Origin: Haberlea rhodopensis
Lineage: Eukaryota; Streptophyta; Magnoliopsida; Lamiales; Gesneriaceae
Length of the DNA: 64,000 nt
Assembly (NCBI GenBank): GCA_907163345.1
Contig: CAJQUN010000058.1
Span: forward strand, 1,674,001 to 1,738,000
Direction: 5' to 3'
Made by a program: the position numbers and the translations under genes. Position 1 is the first letter of the stretch. Each line of letters starts with the position of its first letter. This document shows positions 47,832 to 58,605 of the stretch, one piece after another. Below the pieces are notes generated by a model. It ran no database searches, had not been told where the DNA came from, and was given only the letters and a program-made list of their open reading frames with translations.

Positions 47832-48855
47832 GGGGTTTTTAATTAAATAATAAAAAAAAACGATTTTGTTAACAAAATAACCGATTTTGGGTTACTCGGA
47901 AGCAATAATATCAGCATCTATGGGATCGTCATTTATTCTCTACCAGAGGTAGTGAGTCTTCTGCAACTACAGGCAAAAAATCTACATTTTTTGGAATATA
48001 ATCATAGTTTCGTGGTTCTGTTTCTATGTAAATTTTCAAGCAACTATGACACTGTTTTGAATCCAATAGCCATGCTAAATTATAATCATTATCTATGGGC
48101 AAAATATTCAGCCGTATCCCGAAAAATCTTTGAACATGTGTCTTGCATATATTTTCAGAAGGAATTGGTTGCGGTCGATGCTAGTGATATTATATATTTC
48201 GTTCAACAACTGCATAAAATTAATATATGAGATATTGTTGTACCTCGACAACGGTCATATCTAATGGCATCTGAGTCTTGCAATATATTACCTCCCCAAT
48301 ATAATAAAATTTGAATCGACGTATCTACATTAAAAAAAAAAACATTACAAGCAATTAATAAATTAAGTTTAACAAATTTATATAATATAAATTTGAAGAT
48401 GATAAAACTTATATAACAAGATTTTTACCTGAAAAACACTTGAAGGTTGGCGAATTAAGATCGATGTAGATTTGACAATTTCAATGATAAAATCAGCGAG
48501 AATTCTATAATTGTTGCGTGAATTTGTTCGGTGTGAAAATGGAGGGCTTCGGCCGGGTACATATACTAAAGAATGCCCCATCTGAGATGGCGCATTCACC
48601 AAAAAAATTTTTTTTTATTGGAGGCGTCATCTCAATGACGCCTCCAATTTTTTTTTCCTTTTTTCATACTGGAAGATGCCATCTCAAATGACGTCTTCAG
48701 CAAAAAATAAATTTTAATTGAAAAAGCCATCTATTGAATTTTTTTCCAGACTAGGTCGCTATCTGAAATGACGACTTGAGTCACTTTAATAACATTTTTC
48801 AAACTCGGTTATTTTGTTAAATAATGGTTTTTTCGATTATTTAATTAATAAAACC
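47832..48855. mobile_element. MULE-like deletion derivative (10-bp TSD)
   Basis: A 1024-bp element flanked by the perfect direct repeat TTGAAAAGTG (47822-47831 and 48856-48865). The ends form imperfect inverted repeats of about 60 bp (GGGGTTTTTAATTAAATAAT against GGTTTTATTAATTAAATAAT, continuing to AACAAAATAACCGA). Duplications of 9-11 bp and long TIRs are Mutator features. Inside, on the minus strand, remnants at about 48540-48430 and 48330-48190 (ILLYWGGNILQDSDAIRY) resemble the N-terminal part of plant MULE transposases. The right half has several short palindromes. Confidence 0.8.
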
Positions 48856-49138
48856 TTGAAAAGTGTGTTTTAATATATGATTTTCTATTATCAAATTATA
48901 CTTAAAAAATAGTAATAATAACTAAAATGAGCTACACTATTTTATGTCAAAAGTGATCATTATTACAATATAATTTCCTAAAAAATCTACAGAAGCAATA
49001 ACAATAACAAACAAATAAATTAAAGATATAAAACTCAAGTTGCATTTTCTCATAAAAAATTAAAATCCTTAAGTAAATGTATTTAGTTACCAATTAATTA
49101 ATTTTATAAATAAACTAATCTTTCTGACATGTCATGAT

Positions 49139-49724
49139 ATATGTTGCACCGATACTCCAAAAAATTTCACGGTCAAGTATCGGATACTTCTGGTATACGG
49201 ATACTCGCGGATACGACACCGATACGTATCGAATACGCCACGTGGCATATCTGGGGGAAAAAATAAGTTTTAATTTCGGATACGTTTCGGATACGATCAA
49301 GATACGCCGCTGACCGTATCCGACACGGGTTAGATACGGGAACTTTCGGAATTTTTTTTAAAAATGGGGTTGAATTTGTAATTAAAATTAAATTATTTAA
49401 CTAATCCCTATTTCCTAACAACTTTAATGTGTTTATGTCGATTATATGCTTGAAATTTTTAGATGTCCTGGATTAATATTTTACCATTTGTCGTGAAGTT
49501 GATCAGTTTCCAACTTTATTCTGATTTCTATTGTGTTTAATGTTTGATTATATGCTTGAAACTTGATTTCTTACTATTATTAATTATATATTTATATATA
49601 TAAATAAATTAATAAAATTTGCCGCATCCGGACGTATCGTATCCTACAAATTTGAAAAATCACGTGCAGTCGTACCCATATCTGCGTAACTACGCATCCG
49701 CGTATCCGTATCCGTGCAACATAG
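49139..49724. mobile_element. hAT-like MITE upstream of ELF3 (8-bp TSD)
   Basis: A 586-bp unit with imperfect TIRs (ATATGTTGCACCGATAC and CTATGTTGCACGGATAC read inward), flanked by the exact 8-bp repeat GTCATGAT (49131-49138 and 49725-49732). It is full of GGATAC/GTATCC words near both ends and has no coding region. It lies about 0.8 kb before the ELF3 start codon. Confidence 0.85.
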
Positions 49725-50538
49725 GTCATGATCAAGCTAATATTAGCATCGTGTGTAAGCCCCAATACGCGTATGTATATATATATTCCAATAACAAATA
49801 AATATCTTAACATTATCTTTTATGGATTTAGATACGATACTGTCTTTGCGAGCATCTTTCTAGGTTTTTATCTATCCAAAAATATTGGGACCACAGTTTC
49901 CTCAACTTTTGCACCTTTCCCTTAACACACTTGCCGTTTATCCCTTCCGAAAGAATCAGTAACCACTTTTTCCCCCAATTCTCGAATCTTTTTTGATTTC
50001 AACGCTATTTACCTTTTTATTAGTTCTAGATTGGATTTATTCCTGTTGCTGAAAGGTATTTGCTTTCTCAGTATTTTTTCTTGTTGATTGTAGGAAATTG
50101 TTCTTTTGTATGCGCTTGTTTCCGTGTTGCTCAGAAATCTACTGATTTTTTTCCTTCTAAGCAAGAAAGACTTCGATTTTGGTGGATATTTAGTATTTCT
50201 GTGCAATTGGGTTGTCCGCATTTCGATAACTGTGATCAGAAAAGCAGTAATTTGGGTGTTTTAACGAGTGGATCAGTTCTGGAATTATATATTTACCTCG
50301 ATATATATATTTTTAATTAATCTTGGTGTACCGCTTTCTTGAGTGTTGCGAGTGGGTTTTCAATGGAAAGCCAAGTTTCTCGGTAACTCATTTATTGTCT
50401 GGAAACAAGATGTAATCCTGATATTTGGGACTTTTGGTTCTCTGTTGATGTATGTGATATAGTTGATAATTCACTCGAATACGGAAATTATAATTTATTC
50501 AGTTTCGACTATAAAAGTATTGTATTGTAACGTTGAAG

Positions 50539-53500
50539 ATGAAAAGAGGGAAAGACGAAGATAAGACTATGGGGCCTATGTTTCCAAGGCTTCATGTTAA
50601 TGAGATTGAGAAGCGAGGGCCAAGAGCACCACCGAGAAACAAGATGGCCCTTTACGAGCAGCTGAGCATCCCTTCACAAAGATTTGCTGGGACAGCCAAT
50701 TTGGTGCCAACTTCGAGCCAGGTGAATTGGCAATTCACATTTTTTGCATATTCATCATGTGTCCTGATCATTTTATTCTTCAGTTGGCTTGTCTTGTTCG
50801 TAGAAGAACTTGATATTGTAGTGCTTGCATATTATCTATCCTGTAGAATTTTTTATCAAGTGCTAATGAATAGTTTTAAGTTTTGCTAGTGCTTGATCAG
50901 TCTTGGTCTTGTTTACTAGAGCGGCGAGGCATATTGTGGTAAGCGAAAGCAAAAGATGAGGCCTGCATCTTTTCAGAGTGAGGTGCCAAAGGGATAATAT
51001 TCCAATCTTTAAGAATGTGAAAAAAAAATCACCACATTGCATTCAATTATTTTATTGCTTAAACTATTATACGACAATAAAGCAAACAAAGCAAATATTC
51101 ATTAGTTTAAGAAAAAACAAATCACCCTTACCTGGCATTTTTCTTTGGGTTTCATGCCTACATTTAAGGTGTGCTTAAAGGGGGGCTTGAGCCTTTAAAG
51201 CACACCAAAGCTTGTGTTTTACTTTGAATACACGTCGTTAATTGAAGTTCTGAGCCTTGGCTTGCATCTTGGCACCTGGGTTAAGTCTTGTTGCACCTTG
51301 AGCCTAGACACAAATCTTGTAACCTTGTGATAAATATGGAATTGGTTCTGTTTTGAACAATCAAAGAATGTTTCATATTTATCGCCTTTCCTTTGTTGGC
51401 TATTCTCTGTCCATAGATGTTCAGTTCAAGGAAGGTAGGAAGGTAAAATACTTGAAAATTGAGACTTGGATTGTGTTTTTGTTGTAGCAAATTAGTAGCT
51501 CTCATTCAGTCAGATTTAAGTGACAATATGATTCTGTGACCAAATTTGTTCTGATTGATACCTACTTGTTTTAGCAGGGTGCTGGAAGTGAAAAGGGTAG
51601 TTTTGTTTCTCGGCAGCTGCCGCCAAGACATCAATCCGAGAAGCATTACTATAGCCTATTTTCCGATTCGAGTGCTCCATTGCCACAAGTTGATCAAAGA
51701 AAGGAGTTGGATGATGATGACTTTAGAGTTCCCATTTTCATACGCTGCAAATCAAGTGTAGAACGTGGTAAATCTACAAATGTTTCTATCATGGAAAAAC
51801 CATCCCCCTCCAAAATTTCTTACTTCAACCCCTTGTTGAAATTCCGAAAAGACAACATCCAGAATGAAGAGAAATTAAAAGAGGTGGTGGTTGATCCGGT
51901 GAAATCCATATCAAACTCTTCATCATTTTGTCAAGAAACAATAGTTAACACAGTAGATAGTATTGAAAGATTGAAGAGTGGTGGTAGTCTGCAACTAGAG
52001 TTCTGCCCTGAGTTTCAAACTGTTGGCCATCTATCCACCATGGACAAAAGTTCTGCTGCTATGGTAAGAGATCTTAGTTATGGCGCAGAACCTAACAAAG
52101 ATCAGCCAACTGTCGATGCAATATCTGAAACTTCGATTACTGATACTATGTCCGGACTGGATATAACACCGGATGATGTTGTTGGCATAATAGGTCAAAA
52201 ACGTTTTTGGAAAGCCAGGCGGGCAATTGTCAAGTAAGTTAATACTCATCTTGGATAAGATTTTCACATTTTGCTGAAATGGATGTGACTTTTCTTACTT
52301 TCCTGGAGTTCTCATTGGCAGTGACATGAAGCTATATATATATCCAGAAGGGGTTGAATGGAGAAAAATCATAAACTGAAAAAGCAACATGATGCCCTTC
52401 TAAACTTCCATTTTGATTTCCTTTTATGCATTGGAGAGGATGTAATAATGCAAGGACTGGATTGTGCTAGTAGGCTCAATGCTTTATTATTTTTCTTCCA
52501 AGCCTAACCAATTTTCTCCCCTTTGGTTATGTAACTGCAGTCAACAAAGAGCATTTGCGGATCAAATATTTGAGTTGCATATATTAATAAAGGTTAGGGC
52601 TGTTAACTGGTTTCAAGATCAACATTATATCCTCGTGACTTTGCTTATGATTCGATTTGATTTTATAATAAAAATAAAGTTGTTCGTATTAAATTTTTAT
52701 CAGGTCCAGAAATCTGTCGCCACATCGCCACAGTTTTTTCTTGAGGATGTTCCTCATATAAACAAACCTATGAGAACTTTGACCGAAAAGAAAGTCCCGT
52801 TGGATTGTCCCTATAAAGCTCTTCCAGATGTTTCCAAACCAAAAGGCAACTCGAAAAAGCTCATCAATGAAGAATGTTCAGCTGAAAATTCCATTGAGAT
52901 ACCATCATTATCGTCTGTTCAAAAAAATGCACAGCCTCCCAACTACAGAATTACTTGCAATCAAGATAGATCACGGTGTTTTAATCAATCACATGGCCCA
53001 CAATGGTTGGTTCCTGTTATGTCCCCTTCTGAAGGATTAGTATACAAACCGTATCCTGGCCCTGGTTTTGTGGGGCCCACTGTACCTAGCAATAATTTCA
53101 TGGCTCCAGCATGTGGATGTCCTGCTCCACATCCACAATATCAATTCCCATCCTTTTCAGCCCCTGGTTCTCATCCCTACTTTCCAGCTTACGGCATGCC
53201 TGTCATGAGTACAGCATCTTTCTCGGATTCCTCCATTGAACAAGTGAACCAGCTCTCGATACCAGGCCAATTTCAGTTAGCCAATCTGCCCAGCCAGAGT
53301 AACAAATATGGGATGTACCGGCAATCATTCGAGGATATTGAAGTACAAGCAAGCACAGCAAGTAGCCCAAGTGAAAGAACAAAGGGTGGTGGATCAGGCG
53401 ATGTAGTGGATAAAACAAACGCGCTTAGACTTTTCCCCACGTCTCCGACCAAACCTGAATGCCCCACTCCCGCTCGGGTGATTAAGGTCGTTCCTCACAA

Positions 53501-53579
53501 GGCAGGATCTGCAACTGAATCTGTTGCTAGAATTTTTCGGTCCATTCAAGAAGAGAGAAAGCGGTATGATTCAGTGTAG
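50539..53579 (+). CDS. ELF3: EARLY FLOWERING 3 (evening complex scaffold)
   Basis: Four coding exons: 50539-50721, 51578-52233, 52541-52592 and 52704-53579. All introns are GT-AG, phases agree, and the product is 588 aa. The N-terminal block (MKRGKDEDK, FPRLHVNE, APPRNKMALYEQLSIPSQRF) is diagnostic of ELF3. The central block (DDVVGIIGQKRFWKARRAI to FELHILIKVQK, about 262-300) and the QWLVPVMSPSEGL-YKPYPG block (about 397-416) follow. The C-terminal RVIKVVPH ... ARIFRSIQEERKRYDS block closes the protein. In Arabidopsis ELF3 bridges ELF4 and LUX in the nuclear evening complex that represses clock and growth genes. The protein is about 100 aa shorter than Arabidopsis ELF3 (695 aa) and shows no glutamine tract. 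Intron 1 ends in a TAGCAG tandem acceptor. Confidence 0.96.
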
Positions 53580-55003
53580 GCTTTGTTATTTACACCATCT
53601 TGGTGTTTGGAATTAAACTTGTTTCAGTTATTTTGCCTGTTATTATCGAACTTTATCTTATAAAAGATGAATCTTCTGTAGACGCATTAGATGAATTATG
53701 ACCGAAGGTGTTGTAGTTTGCATTAGATAACTGGAAGTGCAGTATTGTTGTAATCCATCTTTTAATTGTTGTGGTAGCCTTTGTCGCTTTCTCCACTTTT
53801 TCTTGTAGTCTGTCTTTTTAATTCTTGTTAGCTTTTAGCAAATTTTTTGAAGTTAGGTTACTTATAATGAGTTTGGATTAATTTTTCTTAAAAGAAAAAA
53901 CATTTGTTTTTTTATATATAAAGAAGTGTTTTTCTTACAAAGTTGAAATCACTATTTGGTTGAGTTTTTATAATAATGAAGTGGGAAAAAAAAGCTAATA
54001 TGTGAACCCGAAAAGGTATGACTTAGTGCTATTGATTTATTTTTTTCTTTAACAAATAAATAGATGATTGGTATTTGACTATCATATCCATTTTATAAAA
54101 TCACTTTAGATATTAGGTTTGATAAATTCTGTTTAATTAATCGAGAGGACTCCTGTACTCTAGCTCAATATTTATGATTTGGAACAGGAGCAGTAGAAGT
54201 TAATGGGAGATATTCTTCAAATCTATCACAATAATCATTATATTTATAAAAACTAATAAATTGATAAATTTGAAATACACCTCAGGTTCTATTTGAATTG
54301 CATGATTTGATTTAGAAGAAATGATTTAAAATCTAGTCATTTGAAATTCATGAATCTGAAATGGCAGGTAGTTTGTTGTCATTTCAAATCCATGCAAAAT
54401 GCAAAGTAAATGCATTTAAAAAGGAGAAGGTCAAACATAAAAGATGATTTGAGCTAGGAATTTGAAATACATTCATTTCAAATCATTCAATTCATTCAAA
54501 CAACTAAATTGAAATATAAGGCTTCAAAAGTCTCACCTAAATATACCAATGCATTTGAAATCATTAGCTTTAAATCTATCGATCCAAGTACATCATATTG
54601 GAATACTTTAGGATGTATTTTAATGGAAGTGTTTGAATTATGGATTTCAAATCCATCTAATAGTTTGGATGATTTATATTAGAAAAATCAAATCAAATTA
54701 AGAAAATATATGAGCAATTAAGATGGATTTGATATACACAAACATGTAATCGTTTCAAATTCAAGTTTTAATTCTTTTCTCGAATTAAAAATTGCAAATT
54801 ATGCTCCATTTGGATGAAAGGGTTTGATGTATTTTGATTTCAAATCCTTAATACAAAATATATTCGACTTGTTTGGCAAATTTTGAAATCCATGGATTTC
54901 AAATCCAATATCTTCAATTTTCAAATTCTTAACTATTGAAGTCGTTTCAAATCTAAATTTCAAACTTATTATTGAAATGAAATCCTTTCATCCAGTTATT
55001 GAA
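53580..55003. other. ELF3 3' flank and a TTTGAAAT-rich repeat region
   Basis: The ELF3 3' UTR probably occupies the first few hundred bases. From about 54290 the sequence is packed with ATTTCAAATC/GATTTGAAAT words on both strands. The last 200 bp (about 54803-55003) have inverted ends around GGATGAAAGGGTTTGA and its complement, like a small MITE, which abuts the truncated 5' edge of the next pseudogene. Confidence 0.5.
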
Positions 55004-57360
55004 GTTATTCATGATTGCAAACGAGATAGTGAGATCTGTTGCATCGCAGGCACTGTTCTTTCAGTTTGGCATTAAGCTAAATATTGTTGATACCCAGGTT
55101 GGTATGTTCTTTTAGTTTTTTGTTTTGGACAATCCATTAAAATTGAGTCTCACCTTTGATGTTTGTGCTATTTGTACCACTTAAGCATGTTCACATTTTT
55201 CTCTAGCAGATTGCTTATTCTTTGATTAAGGAGCAAGAAGGGCACAAAAGAGTGCCAGATGACTACATCTCATTTGTCGGCCTCCTTGCTGACCCTAGTT
55301 ATTGTAGTAGTTAGTTTGTTTTGTGTGTTGCTCTGTTTTTTTTTTTTTTTTGTAATTTTGGATTACGTGGTTGTGGAGCACCTGTGTTGAATTTGTTTAA
55401 GCATTTAGTGGGTGAAAATGAGTTCTGGATTATTATTCTTGGAACGGTTTTGTATCTGTTTGTCACTTGATCGACATATCATCTCTTTACACTTCAAATG
55501 CAATTTACCAACTTTCTTTGTTGATGATTCTGTATGCATGTTTGGCTCTGAGTTGGCCTCATTTGTTATTTTGTCAAATTTGTTTGGCAACTGCCTGTTA
55601 TTCAGATTAAAGTATAATTATACTGGACATGACAAAAAAGGAAAACGAGTATTATGTAAAAACTATTCAGCTTCCTGAGACGGTTTCACATTTTGCCTCA
55701 TAATAAGCTTCCTGACATGGTTTCACATTTTGCTCCATTTATATAAAAATCCAAGCTTGCTAGATTTTCTCCAGTTCAAACTATGTCTACGAAATGATTA
55801 CATTTACTCGATAATGCTTTTGCATTATTTTGTTTAACCCTTGCATGCTGTATTCTGGCTGCTGTTTGTAATGTTTATTTCTCACGACATTGTTACTAGT
55901 TCATGTGCTATTTTCTGATACTCTACTGTATGGGAAGGCCTTCAACTTAGTGTGTTTTGTTAAATTCATGCTTCTTTGTGATCGGATATCCTTTCACTCT
56001 AAAGAATTTGTGGCAGGCATATCCTATGATGAGAAGGAAGAGGTTCACGTTCTTTTAAGGCAGGTTAGTGTTGGTTTCTTCTCGAGATCTTGGGTCAGGT
56101 TTTATCAAAAATAGGTTCATATTTTGGGTATGTAACTGTGTCTAGAGCGGCTTAAAATTTTGGGTACTCAATTTTTTTGACTTCTCCCAGGATCCCAACT
56201 TTTGGACATATAGACCGCTGTCTGAACAAATGATCCGAGCTGCTGCAGATGATGCTCGCTTTCTTTTACTCATCTATCATAAAATGTTGATAAAATTGAA
56301 TCAGAGATCCTTGTGGTATCTTGCGGTTCGTGGTGCACTTTATCGCAGATGTTTTTGCGTCACTGATAGTAATCATGCAGATTGGCCAGCTCTGCCTCCA
56401 CTTCCCGGTCTTTATTATCTTCTGTCTCATTTTATTCAATCTCCAATAAATATGCTCACGTTCATGAACATTAGTGTCTCAAATTATGAATTAACCTGTT
56501 AAAATTGGTGTTGCATATCGTCTTTATCACTACTTTTAATTGCTGTTATCATAATTTCGTTCATCGTTACAGACATTCTGCTTGCTGATAAGCATGCTCC
56601 AGAGGAAGAAACGCTATCAGTTGTTGATGTTCCCCCAAGAAAAATGGGATGTGTTATTGGGAGACGAGGAGTTAATATCTTGTCAATAAAGGAATGTTTC
56701 TTGGAGGTGACAAAGGTCCCTCGGACAAGGTTAGTCCTCACTGTTTGAGCCTGGTGAATAATATCACCTAACAAACTGGAGTTTCAGAGTAAATCCCTGG
56801 TGAATAATATCACCCAACAAACTGGAGTTTCAGAGTACGTCTTCTTATGCACTTGTATCCAGGGGCAGATCCAGCAGGGGGTATGGAAATTGCACGCCCT
56901 CATCGACAAAAAAGAAATTTCATTTGAAAATTGCAAGTTTCCCATTCAGCTACCCAGCCTATTTTCCCCCCTCATTTTCTTGAATCGGCATGTACTAGGT
57001 GCCACATCCTCTATCTCACTGACTGCAATCTTTACTTCTAGGACACTTAACGTGTCTCGAGAAGTCCTTTTTTTGGTCACGAGACACTCTTGGAACATCC
57101 AGTTAAGTGGTAACCGAGCTCTTAAAACAACCGTTTTCCGTGCTTACATGGACAAGGCGCAGAAAATTATTATGTTGAATTTATAATCTTTATCTTGGAG
57201 TTTGAAATGATCTTTTTTTTTTGTTGTTGTTGAAACCAAGGTAGTCTGCCATTGAAATACAGTGTTCCTTCAAACGTGCAGGTTTTCATAATTGGGCCAG
57301 TAAAGCAAGGTTAGGAAAGCGCTAGCCATGATAAGGGGAAGAATGCTGGATATTTACTAG
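55004..57360 (+). pseudogene. 3'-5' exonuclease / KH-domain protein pseudogene, 5' truncated
   Basis: Six exon-like blocks with splice-site remnants: 55004-55097, 55210-55303, 56017-56063, 56191-56407, 56573-56729 and 57282-57360. They encode the RNase D-type exonuclease motif II region (VIHDCKRDSE), the DDYISFVGLLADPSYC segment, motif III (IRAAADDARFLL), the SLWYLAVRGALY segment and a KH domain (VIGRRGVNILSIKE). The N-terminal part with motif I is missing. Lesions are a 16-bp insertion after the GATAGTGAG codons (about 55033-55048), a frameshift inside the KH domain (near 56690) and an extra G near 57309 that closes the frame early. The fourth block has a weak donor. I recall the same domain pair in Arabidopsis At2g25910, close to ELF3. 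Confidence 0.85.
56750..56838. repeat. 46-bp tandem duplication in a pseudogene intron
   Basis: CCTGGTGAATAATATCACC...GTTTCAGAGTA occurs twice head to tail with a period of 46 bp and almost no differences, so it is recent. Confidence 0.9.
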
Positions 57361-58200
57361 AAAGCTGCAATTTTTCAAGATTCTTGGCAACACCACCATG
57401 AAAATGGATCAGTGGGCATGTACTCCTTGGCATATACCCATATCTATGTAAACAAACAGTAGTTAAGCTCTGAGGCTTATGAAAACTAGGACAAAAATGA
57501 GGTTATATTTTTAATGTAAACTGAAGGAGGTTTTACATACATTATCTGAACTCAGTGTGGCGAATCCTTTACCCCTTCTGGGTCGAAACTAATCGTCCTC
57601 ACTTATCCTTCGATGGTCCCAAAAATTGGGTCTGGTGTGTGGGACCTCGATTATCTGTTTATTACTATGTTTTGAATGTCGTGGAAGCCGTCGATGGAAT
57701 ATAAATTTGTTTCATAATTTTCAAAACAAAAGGGCCCTTTTATAAATTCTACATGGAGCCAATATATATAGAATAGTTTAAGGATCTATATAACATAACA
57801 ACCAAGTTTTGACATATGGTCTTTGGGCATGGTAGTATTTGGGTTAATGATCCTAGTCAAGTATCAATTTTAAAAAATGACACTCATTTGTCAAAAAAAT
57901 GGGATCCGATGGGTTTAATGGTGTTGCTAAGACCTTAAACATATCAAATTATTGGATGTAAATATTCTCATATAATTATTCTAGAATACTATTTTTTGAA
58001 GGCAGCAACCACTCCACCACCGAGAACTTGGTATGTGATGAATGCCTATTTTAACAAATAGATGTCATTTTTTGTTTTATTTTTTCAATTGAAGTTTGAC
58101 ATAATCCCTTTTTTTCTCAGTTAAAATCGAAACAAATGTATATTACCAGGGCCAAGCGAAAAAACCAGAAAAATCTTACCCATCCCTAAATCCTATTCGT
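57361..58200. other. Intergenic region before the SNF7 gene
   Basis: No gene is seen. The last part presumably holds the SNF7 promoter; no clear TATA box could be chosen. Confidence 0.4.
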
Positions 58201-58370
58201 CCGTGACCTTTACTGTCTCACAGCCTGTGACGCGACACTTCCCAAGCGATCTAGCTGGTACGAAGTCTCCGTAACGACGACTTTTTCCGTATATTTTCTT
58301 AAATAAATTGAATCCGCGAAATCTTCCCCAAAAAAATCCTTCAGATTCTTGTCATAGATTGAAACCACAG

Positions 58371-58535
58371 GTTAGTAATGATTTAATTACACATGTGTTT
58401 ATGTTAATTTAGGTATTGATAATAATATTTATTATTTATGGGCTGTGGATGTGATTTGTCAATTTGGACGAATTTAGGCTGATTTTGTTTGTGTCATTCG
58501 TGATAAAATTGATGTTATTTTGGATTTGATTGCAG
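58371..58535 (+). other. Probable 5'-UTR intron of the SNF7 gene
   Basis: The donor CCACAG|GTTAGTAATG and the acceptor GATTGCAG|GGTTTAAGG bound 165 bp upstream of the ATG at 58606. Many plant housekeeping genes carry such a leader intron. Confidence 0.6.
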
Positions 58536-58605
58536 GGTTTAAGGCTTCCAATTTGTTTTTAGTTTTCCGAAATCTACTTTTTTTTTTTTGAAGAAACCTA
58601 CCACG

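Noticed and set aside
56230..57186. Open frames after the exonuclease block as separate small genes
   Set aside because: The first is the exon of the exonuclease/KH pseudogene running on into its intron, and the other lies in an intron with tandem duplication and TE-like sequence.
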